Assembly: GCF_034190915.1 (NCBI RefSeq)
Contig: NW_026947503.1
Location: forward strand, 23,332,532-23,396,531
Direction of reading: 5' to 3'
From: Cavia porcellus
Lineage: Eukaryota > Chordata > Mammalia > Rodentia > Caviidae
DNA: 64,000 nucleotides
Shown here: in pieces, positions 34,954-46,977 of the stretch
How the letters are laid out: every line of letters begins with the position of its first letter
Position numbering within the stretch: position 1 is the stretch's first letter
Notes under the pieces: model-generated
What the model was told of the DNA's origin: nothing
The model's input: only the letters and a program-made list of their open reading frames with translations
Database searches by the model: none
Translations under genes and position numbers: made by a program

Positions 34954-36004
34954 TTAGTTGTCTGCTTTGTTTGGTGGTTTTTTCCTAAGTGTATCTAAAC
35001 TGCCTTTCAGTATTCTTTGCAGGGTTGGCTTGGTGATCGTGTAGTTTTTCAGCTGTTCTTTGTCATGGAAGTATCTTATTTCTCCATCAATTTTGGAGGG
35101 CAGTTTTGCAGGGTACATCAGCCTAGGTTGGAAATCATTTTCCTTTAGGATCTTAAAAACTTCACTCCATGCTCTTCTTGGCTTTATTGTTTGTGCTGAG
35201 AAGTCTTCTGTGATTCTGATAGGTTTTCCTTTGTAGGTAATCTGTCTTTTTCTCTCTGACAGTTTTTAATAATCTATTCTTTTATTGGATTTCTGGGATA
35301 GTGATTATGATATGTCTGGGTGTCGTTTATTTTGGTTATGACTATTTGGAGTTCTATATACTTCACTGATCCTGATGTCAGTTTCTGATCTCATGTTTGA
35401 AAAAATTTTCAGCTCTTACTTCTCTAAATATCCTCTTGACATTCTTTATGTTGTCCCCTTCTTTTTCTTTACCCATATCATTCTTATGTTTTTTTTTTCT
35501 TTGTGTCATCTTGCAGTTGTTGAATTTTTATTTCCTGATTTCTTTTTATTTTTCAAAGATCTTTCCTTTCCTGTCCACTGGCCGCAGTCTTGTCTTCAAT
35601 GTGTGAAATTCTATCTTCACTTTCATTGAGCCAATTTTTACAACTTTCAATTAATTTTTATTTCTTGTGTATCTCTTTGGATCTGCTTTATGTATTGTTT
35701 GTTTCTTATATTGTTCTTCCAGGGATTCTACCCTTTTGTTTAGTACCTCCAATTTTTAAACTGTGTGTTCTTTAGATATGTTCAGCATCTCATTCATTTC
35801 TTTCATCATTTCTTCTTTTACCTGGGTGATTATTTCTAGTTTGAATTCCTTTAAGGCTTCACGGAGTTGCTTCTTTATTTCAGTTACTATTATTTCAGGT
35901 ATTTCAGGCATATGGCATGTATTTCCTCCTATGTACATGGCTCCTAGGTTTTCTTGGGACGGGCTGGATGTTTGAGATTGCATTTTGGTCTTTTGTTTTG
36001 TCAT
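34954..36004 (-). pseudogene. L1-B ORF1
   Basis: Start codon 36002-36004. The first frame (36004-35756) gives TKQKTKMQSQTSSPSQENLG and the start of the coiled coil (EIITQVKEEMMKEMNEMLNI). The remainder, down to the natural stop near 34954, matches L1-A ORF1 but is broken by stops and indels. Confidence 0.9.
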
Positions 36005-37066
36005 TTTCCTATATTCCTGTGTTTCAAGTGTTGTTCCAAAGCTTCCCCTTGGGCATGTTGGAAATTGTCTCCTATGTCCTGGGCTCCTGGGACTCCACTG
36101 GTAGGGTAGCTCCCTCCTAGGGCAGCGAGGCCCCCGAATTAAAAGAAGGTTGCCAGGCTCTTCTTAGGTAGGTCTAAAGCCTCCTCAAACTGCACAGCTC
36201 CCCCTCTGGCAGCAAAGCTCCCCTGATGGAAAGAAGGTCACCAGGATTGGTCCAGGCAGGCCCAAATCCCACTAATCCCAATCTAGTGTGGCCACAAGCC
36301 CAGCAGGCCCCCAACCCCCTTCAGCAAGGATCTCACACTCTCCCGGGGATTGGATGTTGTATAACCATCCACCTCCTTGGATGGTAAAGCTCCCCAGGTT
36401 GGTAAAAGGTCACCTCTATGGCCTACATAGGCCTCAAACCTCCTCAGCAGGGCTGCTCCCAACTCCAGGCGATGGCAGTAGTGCTGGTGTTCTCCAGGCC
36501 CAAAGAAGACCACAGGCAAGGCTGGAGCAGGTTCCCGTGGCTAAGGTTCTCCAGCTCCCTCCACCAGGTGGAGCAGCTGTGGTGTGCCTTCCCGGTGAGA
36601 AAAGGCAGTCAGCACGGCCAGAGCAAGTTCCTGAGTCTCAGCCCAGCTCCCTCCTGCAGGCACGGCAGCTGCAGTGGGTCCTCTGGGTGAGAGAAGGCAG
36701 TCAGCAAGGCCAGAGCAGGTTCCCATGGCTAGGCCCAGCTCCCTCCTCCAGGTGAGGCAGCTGCAGTGTGCCCTTCAGGTGAGAGAGGGTGGTCAGCAAG
36801 GCCAGAGCAGGTTCCCATGGCTAGGCCGAGCTCCCTCCTCCAGGTGAGGCAGCTGCAGTGTGCCCTTCAGGTGAGAGAGGGTGGTCAGCAAGGCCAGAGC
36901 ATGTTCCCATGGCTCGGCCCAGCTCCCTCCTCCAGGTGGGGCACCCGTGGTGTGCCCTCTAGGAAGAGAATAGGTGGTCAGCAAGGCTGAAGCAGGTTCC
37001 TGGGGCTCGGCCCAGCTCCCTCCTCCAAGCAGCGCAGCTGCAGTGTGCCCTCCAGGTGAGAGAAGC
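36005..37066 (-). promoter_or_regulatory. L1-B 5' UTR with six about 92-bp monomers
   Basis: GC-rich. The monomer mark gtgagaga recurs at 36595, 36687, 36779 and 36871, exactly 92 bp apart, with looser units before and after, making about six units over 36503-37062. A non-monomeric part (36005-36502) leads to ORF1. The array is the likely sense promoter, by analogy with rodent L1 monomers. Long frames through the array on either strand are by-products of its base composition. Confidence 0.88.
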
Positions 37067-37341
37067 TCTCCATCAATTTTGAAGGACAGTTTTTCAGGAT
37101 ACATCAGTCTAGGTTGGAAATCATTTTCCTTTAAGATCTGAAATACATCACTCCATGCTCTTCTTGACGTCATTGTTTGTGCTGAGAAGTCTGCTGTGAT
37201 TCTTTTATAGGTTATCTGTCTCTTCTCTCTAACAGTTTTTAATATTCTGTTTTTATGTTGGATTTCTGGGATGGTGATTATTATATGTCTGGGTGTATAT
37301 TTTGTTCTGGTTATGGCTATTTGGACTTCCATATGCTTCAC
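36793..37341 (-). pseudogene. Fortuitous fusion frame: L1-C ORF1 into L1-B monomers
   Basis: This 182-codon open frame begins in L1-C ORF1 (TPRHIIITIPEIQHKNRI, then SRRAWSDVFQILKENDFQPR, then LSFKIDGE) and crosses the L1-B 5' boundary at 37066 into the monomer array, where it becomes Gly/Pro/Leu-rich low-complexity repeats. It is a product of insertion, not a family protein. It carries the RNA-binding C-terminal part of ORF1p but lacks the coiled coil and its proper end. Confidence 0.85.
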
Positions 37342-37978
37342 TAATCCTAACGTCAGTTTCCATTCTCATGTTTAGGAAATCTTTAGCTCTCACTTAAATA
37401 GTCTCTTGATATCAGTTGTATTGTCCCCTTCTTTTTCATTTATCCCTATCAAGCTTATGTTGTTTTTCTTTGAGTCATCTTGCAGCTGTTGAATAGTTAT
37501 TTCCTGATTCCTTGTTATTTTTAAGAGATCTTTCCTTTCCTGTTCACTAGCTGCAATTTTCTCTTCGAGATCTGAAATTCAATCTTCACTTTTGTTGAGC
37601 CAATTTTGACAACTTTCAATGGAATTTTTGATTTCTTGTATATCTCTCTGAATCTGCTTTATGCATTGTGTTTGTTTCTTATATTGTCTGTCCAGGTGCT
37701 CTATCTTTTTGTTTTGTTCCTTAATTTTTTAACTGTGTCTTCTTTAGATGTGTTCAGCATCTCTTTCATTATTTGTATCATTTCTTCTTTTACCTGGGAG
37801 ATTATTTCTAGTTTGAATTCCTTTAAAGATTCTCAGAGTTGCTTCTTTATTTCAATTGCTATTATTTCAGGTATTTCAGATGTATGGAATATATTTTCAT
37901 CTATGTACATGGCTCCTACACTTTGTTGGGATGGGCTGGATGTATGAGATTTAATTTTGGCCTTTTGTTTTGTCTTTT
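37067..37978 (-). pseudogene. L1-C ORF1, main part
   Basis: Minus-strand ORF1 interrupted at its 3' side by L1-B. Remnants of the N-terminus and coiled coil lie at 38039-37833 (KIKSHTSSPSQQSVGAMYI) and the RNA-binding part at 37341-37080. The start codon position reads GAC instead of ATG (near 37976). Several indels are present. Confidence 0.85.
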
Positions 37979-38624
37979 TTCTATATTTCCATGCTTCAAG
38001 TGTTGTTCCAAAGCTTCCCCTGGGTGTGTTGGAAATCATTTCCTATGACCTGAGCTCCTGGGACTCCTCTGGTAGTGTAGCTCCCTCTTTGGGCAGCAAG
38101 TCCCCAGATTAAAATAAAGTTACCAGGCATGGCTCAGGCAGGCCAAGAGCCTCCTCAAGCCACACAGCTCCCCTCTCTGCCCACAAAGCTCCATGGACCT
38201 AAAAAAAAAAAGCCACCAGGCACAGTCCAAGCAGGTCTGAATCCCACCAAGCCAAATCTAGTGTGGCTACAAGCAGGGCAGGTTCACAACCACCCAGAGC
38301 AAGGATGTCAAACTCTCCTGGGGATCAGATGTTGTGCAGGCATCCACCTCCTCAGGTGGCAAAGCTCCCCAGGCTGAAAGAAGGTCACCTGCATAGCCTA
38401 GGCAGGCCTCAAGTTTCTCCACAGTGGAGCTCCCTCCTCTGGGTGGCAGTGGTGGCAGCACTCTCCAGACTGAGAGAAGGTTGTTAGTAAGGCCCAAGCA
38501 GGCCTCCATAGTGCAGCTCCCTCCTCCAGATGGTGGCAGTGGCAGCAGTGCTCTTGGGACCAGGAGAAGGTCACCAGCAAGGCCCAAGCAGGGCTCCCTC
38601 CTCCAGACAGCAGCATCGGTGGTC
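37979..38624 (-). promoter_or_regulatory. L1-C 5' UTR, same promoter family as L1-B
   Basis: GC-rich. The non-monomeric part matches the L1-B 5' UTR (around 36100-36500), and about 2.7 diverged units, spaced 90-96 bp, lie at 38378-38624. The right end meets L1-D at a target-duplication-like cacaaaggtaattctg. Confidence 0.82.
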
Positions 38625-39785
38625 ACAAAGGTAATTCTGGGCAACAAAGTCAAGGCAGGGGCATCTCAATTCATCACTTGAAACTATACTACAAAGCCAC
38701 AGTGATAAAATCAACATTGTACTGGCAAAGGAATACACCTGAAGATGAGTGGAACAGATTAGAAGATGCAAACACAAGTACAAAGACATTCAGTCACCTG
38801 ATATTTGACAAAGGGGCTAAATGTTCCCTGGAAGAAGGATAGCCTCTTTAATAAATGGTATTGGAAAAATTGGCTCTCCACATACCAAAGACTGAAACTA
38901 GACACATGCATATCAGTATACACTAAACTAAACTAAAAATGGATCAAAGATCTAAATATCAAAACAGAAACACTAAATCTACTGGAAGACAAGGTAGATA
39001 GAATTCTTGTACACATAGGGATAGGCATAGAATTCATGAACACAATGCAAACTGCACAAGAAACACTTCAAAGAATCAACAACTGGGATCTTATATTATT
39101 GAAAAGTTTCTGCATTTCAACAGCAATCACAACAGAGTGAAAAGAAAACCCACAGAATGGGAAAGAATTTTAGCCAACAACCCCTCAGACAAAGGGCTTA
39201 TATCCAGAACATATAAAGAATTGAAAAATATCAAGCCCCCCAAACTCAAAGACCCTCTCCAAAAATGGGCATCTGAGATGAACATACACTTCCCAGATGA
39301 AGACATTCAAATGGCAAGTAAATACATTTAAAAAATCTTCATCATCACGGTCATTTGAGAAAGGCAAATTAAAGCAGCAGTGAGATTTCATCTCACTCCA
39401 GAAAGAATGGCTGCCATCAAGAAATCAACTGATAACAAATGTTGGCGAGGTTGCGGGGCGGGGGGAGGAACACTTGCTCCACTGTTGGTGGGAAAGTAGA
39501 CTGGTGCAGCCACTAAGAAAATCAGTATGCAAATTTCTCAGAACACTAGGATTGGAAGTTCCATTCAATCGAGCTATTGCACTCCTAGGTATTTCCCCAG
39601 AAAAACTGAAACGATCATATCATAGTGATATATGTACACCCATGTTCATAGCAGCACAATTCATAATAGTGAAACCTTGGAAACAACCAAAATGCCCATC
39701 AACAGCAGAGAGAATGAAAAAAAAGTGATATTTTTATACAATGGAATATTACTCAGCTATAAAAATGGATGATCTTGAGGCTTTC
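38625..39785 (+). pseudogene. L1-D ORF2, C-terminal segment
   Basis: Continues L1-D after the L1-C insertion: [11 protein letters not shown] region near 38680, then the frame 39137-39331 with [40 protein letters not shown], and the cysteine-rich end (39474-39728, [31 protein letters not shown]). The TYTMEYYSAIK-type end sits at 39735-39785, where L1-A is inserted. Stops and frameshifts are numerous. L1-D resumes at 46993. Confidence 0.9.
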
Positions 39786-40981
39786 TTTTTTTTTTTTTAT
39801 TTAAGAGGAAAAAGAGAAAAACACAAAACAAACCAAAGCGGTGTAAGGGTACACATAATACAGATCTACAAAAAAACAAAACAAAACAAAAAAAACATAA
39901 CAGTAAGAAATCACCTGTTAGTATATTACATATTATCATCTTGAAAATAGTTCCTCAAATCACAGTATCAAAGAATACAAGGTGGACATTCAAACAGGTA
40001 GACAGCAAACAGCTGTGTTCAATGATCCAAAAACATTGATACAGTCAGCTATTTAACACCCCTAAACACACTTGCTGTTATATCCGTTAGAGCTCTTTTT
40101 CTTTTTTTTTTTTTTCCCTCTCATTTTTACAACAAAATTCACGCACTTTGGATTTCATTACTCCTTAGTGCTTATTACTTTTTTTGGGGGGGGGGGGAGA
40201 ATACAGTCAAATATGGCAAAACAAAGCTGTCAGTCAATACCAAGGATAGACATAGCACATGATGTAGAACAGAGTACAAGTTTATCAACAATGGTTATCA
40301 ACGTTGTCCCTTGTTTCCTTAAAAAGAATTGTCTATCTCATTAGATATTATAAAGTTGGACAAAACAGTAGAGAACAAGACCAATAAAACTTAGGCATTG
40401 TAAACATTACAGGACTTCCAAAGAAGAAAATAGTCAAACCAGAATGGGTATCTTAGTGAATCTTATTGTCTTCAAAGTAGTTGCCTATGTCTTCAAACTT
40501 GATACTACCATATAGAATGGAAAAGAGTCTAATCAGTCAAAACAAGATCGTGGGAGTACTACAGGACTTCAAAACAAGTTAATAGGAAATCAAAAAGAGT
40601 TACTATTTATATATCCTAATTTTTTGAATTTTTTCTTTAATTAAGACAAACATAAGAAATGACTAAACAATTTTTTTAAAACAATAAGGGGGAGATTGAG
40701 ATAAAGCAGGACATAACAATATAACAATAGAGGTCACAGCATGACTGTTTCAACAACCTAGTACTACACCACCATATAACCTGACTTAATAGTAGTTACC
40801 ATAGTGTCTTTTTCCTTGATATATTTGGATAAAACTTCATATACTCTAGCTTCAAATATTTTCAAATCAAGAAGCCCAGAATAAAGCCTTTCTAATTAAT
40901 GAGTGAAAACTTTATAAGGCTCCAAGGCCACCTAATGGGGAATCATGATTACCACATATTTTTATATATTTGAATCATTAC
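39786..40981 (-). other. L1-A 3' UTR
   Basis: Non-coding, about 1.2 kb, ending (low coordinate) in poly(A) seen as poly(T) at 39785-39799. It includes a long G run on the plus strand (40185-40197). The last 45 bp match the mini-insertion at 4537-4604. The terminal 300 bp also resemble the half-L1 tails. Confidence 0.92.
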
Positions 40982-43900
40982 TTACATTAGGGAAACTATT
41001 CGGTATTCACACATGCGAGAATAATTTATTTCACTTATGAGTATGGTCTCAAGCTGCGCCCATTTATTGATAAATATCTCAATGTGATCCTTCTTTATAG
41101 CTGAATAATACTCCATTGTATAGAATTACCACAACTTTTTTATCCATTCCTCAGTTGATGGACACTTGGGTTGTTTCCAAGATCTGGCGATTACAAATTG
41201 TGCTGCTATAAACATAGGTGCACATATATCACTGTGGTATGATGCTTTCAGTTCTTCTGGGAATATGCCTAGAAGTGGAATAGCTGGAATAAATGGGATT
41301 TCCAGTCCCAACTTTTTGAGAAATCTCCAGACAGATCTCCACAAAGGCTGTACCAGTCTACACTCCCACCAGCAGTGCAGGAGAGTTCCTTTTTCCCCAC
41401 AGCCTCTCCAGCATTTGTTGTCGGTTTTCTTGATCCTGGCCATTCTTTCAGGAGTGAGATGGTATCTCAGTGTGGTTTTAATTTGCATTTCTCTAATGAT
41501 CAATGATGATGAGCATTTTTTCATGTATTTATTTGCCATTTGCATTTCTTCATCTGAGAGTTGCGTATTCATCTCAGATGCCCATTTTTGGATTGGATCT
41601 TTGAATTTTGGAGGTCTGAGTTTCTTTAATTCTTTATATGTTTTAGACAAGAGGCCCTTGTCTGAGAGAGAGTTCACTAAAATCTTTTCCCAGTTTGTGG
41701 GTTTTCTTTTCACTATGCTGGAGATTTCTTTTGACATGCAGAAACTTTTTAATAAGAAGTGGTCCCAGTTATTGATTCTGGGAAGTATTTCCCGTGCGGT
41801 TTGAGTCCTGTTCATGAATTCTTTACCTACTCCTATGTCTCCAAGGTTTCTACCTAATTTGTCTTCCAATAGATTTAGTGTTTCTGTTTTAATATTCAGA
41901 TCTTTGACCCATTTAGATTTTAATTTAGTACATGGTGATAGACATGGGTCTAGCTTTAGTTTTCGGCAAATGGAGAGCCAGTTTTTCCAGCACCATTTAT
42001 TAAAGAGACTGTCGTTCTTCCAATGAACCTGCTTGGCTCCTTTATCAAAGATAAGGTGGTTGAGTGTGTTCGTAGTTGTGGTTGTATCTTCTAATCTATT
42101 CCACTGATCTTCGGCTCTGTTTTGATTCCAATACCATGTTGATTTTACTACTGTTGCTTTGTAGTATAACTTCAAGTCAGGGATTGTGATGCCTCCTGCT
42201 TTGTCTTTGCTGCTTAGAATTGCCTTTGCGATTCTAGGTCTCTTCTGGTTCCAGATGAAATTTAGGAGTGATTTCTCTAGATCTATAAGGTATGTTGATG
42301 GTATTTCTATTGGGATTGCATTGAATCTGTATAAGAGTTTTGGGAGAATGGCCATTTTCACAATGTTTGTTCTTCCTATCCATGAGCAAGGGATGTCTTT
42401 CCATTTTCTGAGATCATCTTCAATTTCCTTTTTCAGTGTATTATAATTTTCACTGTATAAGTCTTTCACTTCTTTCGTAAGAGTAATTCCTAAATATTTC
42501 ATTTTTTTGCTTGCTAATGTGAATAGTCCAGTTTCTCTTATTTCCCTCTCTGTAATTTTGTTGTTCGTGTATAGGAATGCTATTGATTTCTGAGTATTGA
42601 TTTTGTATCCAGCCACATTACTGAATTTATTTATTGTATCTAAGAGTCTTTCAATGGAGTTTAGGGGGTCTTCTATGTAGAGTATCATGTCATCTGCAAA
42701 CAATGATAATTTAACTTCTTCTTTTCCTATCTTTACCCCTTTTATTTCTCTTTCTTGCCTAATTGCTCTGGCTAGTACTTCCAGTACTATATTAAATAGG
42801 AGTGGTGATAAAGGACATCCTTGTCTTGTGCCCGATTTTAAAGTAAAGGCTTTCAATTTTTGGCCATTTAGTATGATGCTGGCTGTTGGTTTGTCATAAA
42901 TGGCCTTTATTATATTGAGGTAAAGACCATTTATTCCAATTTTCTGTAAAGTTCTTATCATGAATAAGTGTTGGACCTTATCGAAGGCTTTTTCTGCATC
43001 TATAGAGATGATCATGTGATTCTTATTTTTGGCTTTATTGATATGGTGGATTACATTTATTGATTTGCGTATGTTGAACCATCCTTGCATTCCTGGGATG
43101 AATCCCACTTGGTCATGGTGTATAATCTTCTTGATGATTTGCTGGATCCTATTTGCCAATATTTTATTGAGGATTTTTGCATCTGTGTTCATTAGGGAGT
43201 TCGGTCTATAGTTCTCTTTTATAGTTGGGTCTTTCTCAGGTTTTGGTACTAGAGTATTATTTGCTTCCAGGAATGACTTAGGAAGGATTGCTTCCCTTTC
43301 AATTTCATTGAATAGTTTGAGGAGTGTCGGCATTAGGTCTTCTTTATATTTCTTGTAGAATTCTGCAGTGAATCCATCTGGGCCTGGGCTCTTCTTGGTG
43401 GGTAAGGCCTTAATTACATTTTCAAGTTCATTTGCATAGATTGGGTTATTCAACACTTTTACATCCTCTTGATCTAGCTTTGGTACTTCATATGCTTCTA
43501 AGAATCTGTCTATTTCTTCTGTGTTATCACCTTTTGAGAGTAGAGGTTTTTGAAATAGGTGTTGATGATCCTCTGTATTTCTATTGGGTCTGTAGTGATT
43601 TCTCCTTTTTCATTTCTTATTGCATGAATTTGAGCTTTTTCTTCCCTTTTTTAAATAAGGTTGGCTAGGGGCTTATCGATTTTATTTATTCTTTCAAAGA
43701 ACCAACTCTTTGATTCGTTGATTCTTTGGATTGTTTTCTTAGTCTCTATTGCATTGATTTCTGCTCTGATTTTTATAATTTCCTCTCTTCTTTTGGCTTT
43801 GGGCTTGACTTGCTCTTCTTTTTCTAGCTGTTTGAGGTGTAGCCTCAAGTTATTTATTTGTATTCGTTCTGTTTTCCTGATGTGGGAACTCAGTGCAATA

Positions 43901-44817
43901 AATTTTCCTCTCAGAACGGCTTTCATTGCATCCCACAGATTCCGGTAAGTTGTATCTGCATTTTCATTTTCTTTTAGGTATTGTTTAATTTTTTCTTTAA
44001 TTTCTTCTGTGACCCACTGATTACTCAAGAGTGTGTTATTCAGTTTCCATGTGTTTGTAGAATTTTGGCAGTATCTTTTGTCATTAATTTCTAATTTCAG
44101 AGCGCTATGATCCGATAATATCCAAGGGATGATTTCAACTTTTTTGCATTTGCTTAAATATGTTCTGTGAGCTAATATATAGTCTATTTTAGAAAATGAT
44201 CCATGTACTGCTGAGAAGAATGTGTATTCTTATGTTGTTGGGTGGAACATTCTGTATATGTCTATCAAACCCATTTGTTCACAGGTGTGATTCAGTTCTG
44301 TTATTTCTTTGCTCATTTTCTGTCTGGTTGATCTGTCCCTTGGTGTCAGTGGTGTATTAAGGTCTCCTGTTACAATTGTGTTACTGACAATTTGAGTTTT
44401 CATTTCTGTTAATAATTGTTTTATATAACTGGGTGCTCTGGAGTTTGGTGCATATATATTTAAGATAGTTATCTCTTCCTCTTGGAGTTTTCCCCTTACG
44501 AGTATGTAGTGACCTTCTTTGTCCTTTATGGTTATTGTTGGTTTAAAGTTCACGTTTTCTGCAAACAGAATGGCTACTCCTGCCTTTTTTTGGATTCCTG
44601 CTGCATGGAGAATTGTTTTCCATCCTTTGACTTTCAGTCTGTGAGTATCCTTCTGGGTTAGATGGGTTTCCTGTAAACAGCATATGGTTGAATTTTGTTT
44701 CTTGATCCATTCTGCTAGTCTGTTTCTTTTGATTGGTGCATTAAGACCATTTACATTAATGGTTATTACTGTTAAATGCTGGTTAATTGTAGGAATGTTA
44801 TCTCTCTGCTGTTGCAT
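40982..44817 (-). pseudogene. L1-A ORF2: endonuclease/reverse transcriptase, nearly intact
   Basis: Start ATG 44815-44817, natural stop 40982-40984; correcting one lost base gives 1278 codons, the usual L1 ORF2 size. The endonuclease (first about 195 codons) shows NVNGLN, LQETH, DLNTPLTPRDRS and, after a stop, SDHSAL. The reverse transcriptase lies in the 776-codon frame 43456-41126: [44 protein letters not shown], catalytic FADD. The cysteine-rich C-terminal domain ([20 protein letters not shown]) follows. Lesions: stops at 44230-44232, 43651-43653 and 41126-41128, and a one-base loss near 43531-43535. Confidence 0.97.
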
Positions 44818-44836
44818 CTTTATCTTTCTGTTCTGT

Positions 44837-45887
44837 TTAATTATTTGCTTTGCTTAGTGGTTTTTTCCTTTGTGTATCTAAACTGTCTTTCAATATTTTT
44901 TGCAATATTTTTTGGTGTTCATGAAGTTCTTCAGCTGTTCTTTGTCATGGAAGTATCGTATTGCACCATCTATTTTAAATGATAGTTTTGCAGGATATAT
45001 CAGTCTCGTTGGAAATCATTTTGCTTTAGGATCTGGAATACTTCACTCCATGCTCTTCTTGACTTTATCGTTTGTGCTGAGAAGTCTGCTGTGATTCTGA
45101 TAGGTTTTCCTTTATAAGTGATCTGTCTTTTCTCTCTGACAGCTTTTAATAATCTATTCTTGTGTTGGATTTCTGGGATGGTGATTATTATATGTCTGGG
45201 TGTAGTTTTATTTTGGTTATGACTGTTTGCAGTTCTATATGCTTCACTGATCCTGATGTCAGTTTCTGATCTCATGCTTGGGAAATTTTCAGCTATTACT
45301 TCTCTAAATATCCTCCTGACATCCTTCATGTTGTCTCCCTCTCTTTAATTAATCCCTATCATTCTTATGTTATTCTTCTTTGCATCATCTTGCAGTTGTT
45401 GAATTGTTGTTTCCTGATTCCTTGTTATTTTCAAAAGATCTTTCCTTTCCTGTTCACTAGCTGCAATCCTGTCTTCAAGGTCTGAAATTCTATCTTCACT
45501 TTCATTAAGGCAGTTTTTACAACTTTCAGTGGAGTTTTTTATTTCCTGTATATCTCTGTGCATCTGCATTATGTATTCTGTTTGTTTCTTATATTGCTCA
45601 TCTAGGGATTCTATCTTTTTGTTTAGTTCCTCTAATTTTTTATCTGTGTTTTCTTTAGATATATTTAGAATCTCTTTCATTTCTTTTATCATTTCTTCTT
45701 TTATCTGGGAGATTATTTCGAGTTTGAATTTCTTTAAAGTTTCCTGGAGTTGCTTGTCAATTTCAGTGGCTATTGTGTCCGATATATGAGGTGGATGGGA
45801 TATATTTTCTTCTATATACATCGCTCCTAGGGTTTCTTGAGATGGGCTGGAGGTTTGAGGTTGTAATTTGGTCTTTCGTTTTGTCAT
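44837..45887 (-). pseudogene. L1-A ORF1: RNA-binding chaperone, nearly intact
   Basis: Start 45885-45887, natural stop 44837-44839; restoring two lost bases gives a 350-residue reading length. The N-terminal 45 residues are low complexity. A long heptad-rich coiled coil follows (about residues 50-165: EIISQIKEEMIKEMKEIL through IAASEQERKDLLKITRNQET), then the RRM start (KKNNIRMIGI) and the C-terminal domain (TPRHIIITIPEIQHKN, QITYKGKPIRI, SRRAWSEVFQ). Lesions: TAA at 45345-45347 and one-base losses near 45006 and 44906-44913. ORF1p trimers coat L1 RNA in the cytoplasm and act with ORF2p at the target site. Confidence 0.96.
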
Positions 45888-46977
45888 TTTCCTATATTTC
45901 TGTGTTTCAAGTGTTATTTGAAAGCTTCCTCAGGATCTGTTGAAAATCCCCTTCTATGTTTGGAGCTACTGAGACTCTGGCACCGCGCTACCCCAAGCCA
46001 TTGGGCCTACAGAACCAGTGGCCCTCCTCTGCCTGCTCAGAACTCCGCAGTTCCAGACAAGCTGGGCCTCAGGGACACTGTGCGCCCACCTGCTCCTTGG
46101 AAGCTCCACAGTTCTTCAATCGCAGCCGGGTTAGGGTACTCACCACAGGCCGCAGTGGTTCAGGAACCTGTGGACCCTCCCTGGTTGCAGAGATATCCAG
46201 AGTCCTCCAGACACGCAGAGAGGCCGGTGAGGGCACCCCAGATCTGCCCAGCTCCTCCTCTGCAGACCTATGGCCAGGCGCGGCAGCTAAACAGGCTGGG
46301 CTAGGCTGGTAGTGTGGGCCAGCCCACCTATTGGGAGCTCAGCAGGTCTCCAAGTGAAGCCGGAATGGGGAGGCTGATGTGGAAGCCTCAAACCCACCTC
46401 TCCCCTTCACTGCACCTGGAAGTCTGGGGGAACTCCAGCAGTCTGGGCGGAGATATCCAGAGTCCTCCAGATACGCAGAGACGCCGGTGAGGGCACCCCA
46501 GATCTGCCCAGCTCCTCCTCTGCAGACCTATGGCCAGGCGCGGCAGCTAAACAGGCTGGGCTAGGCTGGTAGTGTGGGCCAGCCCACCTATCGGGAGCTC
46601 AGCAGGTCTCCAAGTGAAGCCGGAATGGGGAGGCTGATATGGAAGCCTCAAACCCACCTCTCTCCTTCACTGCACCTGGAAGCCTGGGGGAACTCCAGCA
46701 GTCTGGGCGGAGATATCCAGAGTCCTCCAGACACGCAGAGAGGCCGGTGAGGGCACCCCAGATCTGCCCAGCTCCTCCTCTGCAGACCTATGGCCAGGCG
46801 CGGCAGCTAAACAGGCTGGGCTAGGCTGATAGTGTGGGCCCGCCCATCCGTCCGCAGCTCAGCAGGTCTCCAAGTGAAGCCGGAATGGGGAGGCTGATAT
46901 GGAAGCCTCAAACCCACCTCTCTCCTTCACTGCACCTGGAAGCCTGGGGGAACTCCAGCAGTCTGGGCGGAGATATC
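45888..46977 (-). promoter_or_regulatory. L1-A 5' UTR with 260-bp monomers
   Basis: Three tandem units with an exact 260-bp period: the mark agatatcc starts at 46191, 46451 and 46711, and the array ends at agatatc (46971-46977). The units differ at only a few positions. A single-copy part of about 303 bp (45888-46190) joins the array to ORF1. Rodent L1 monomers act as polymerase II promoters, and that role is inferred here. The plus-strand frames of about 60 codons ending QLNRLG repeat once per monomer and are not genes. Confidence 0.93.

Larger units (their letters stand above)
29539..37079 (-). mobile_element. L1-B: full-length minus-strand L1 with 13-bp target duplication
   Basis: Body 29552-37066 (about 7.5 kb including an ID SINE). 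It is flanked by tctccatcaattt (29539-29551 and 37067-37079), which splits L1-C ORF1 exactly. Minus-strand order: 5' UTR with about 92-bp monomers (37066-36005), ORF1 (36004-34954), ORF2 (34934-31036), 3' UTR (31035-29552) with an A-rich end. Both ORFs carry many lesions. It is younger than L1-C and older-looking than L1-A. Confidence 0.92.

Noticed and set aside
36288..36755. 155-codon Pro/Gln/Arg-rich plus-strand frame and neighbours up to 38681
   Set aside because: Lies in GC-rich L1-B and L1-C 5' UTR monomers; the open frames follow from base composition and repetition.
40185..40197. G run as a G-quadruplex
   Set aside because: A single homopolymer, not four spaced G tracts; similar short G runs at 23928 and 34710 are slippage-prone spots in L1 sequence.
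41166..41804. 212-codon plus-strand frame and similar plus-strand frames over 41-46 kb
   Set aside because: Antisense shadows of L1-A ORF2 and ORF1; hydrophobic composition arises from the reverse complement of Lys/Glu/Ile-rich coding sequence.
46204..46824. Three repeated plus-strand frames ending in QLNRLG
   Set aside because: One per 260-bp L1-A monomer; tandem promoter repeats, not a protein repeat family.
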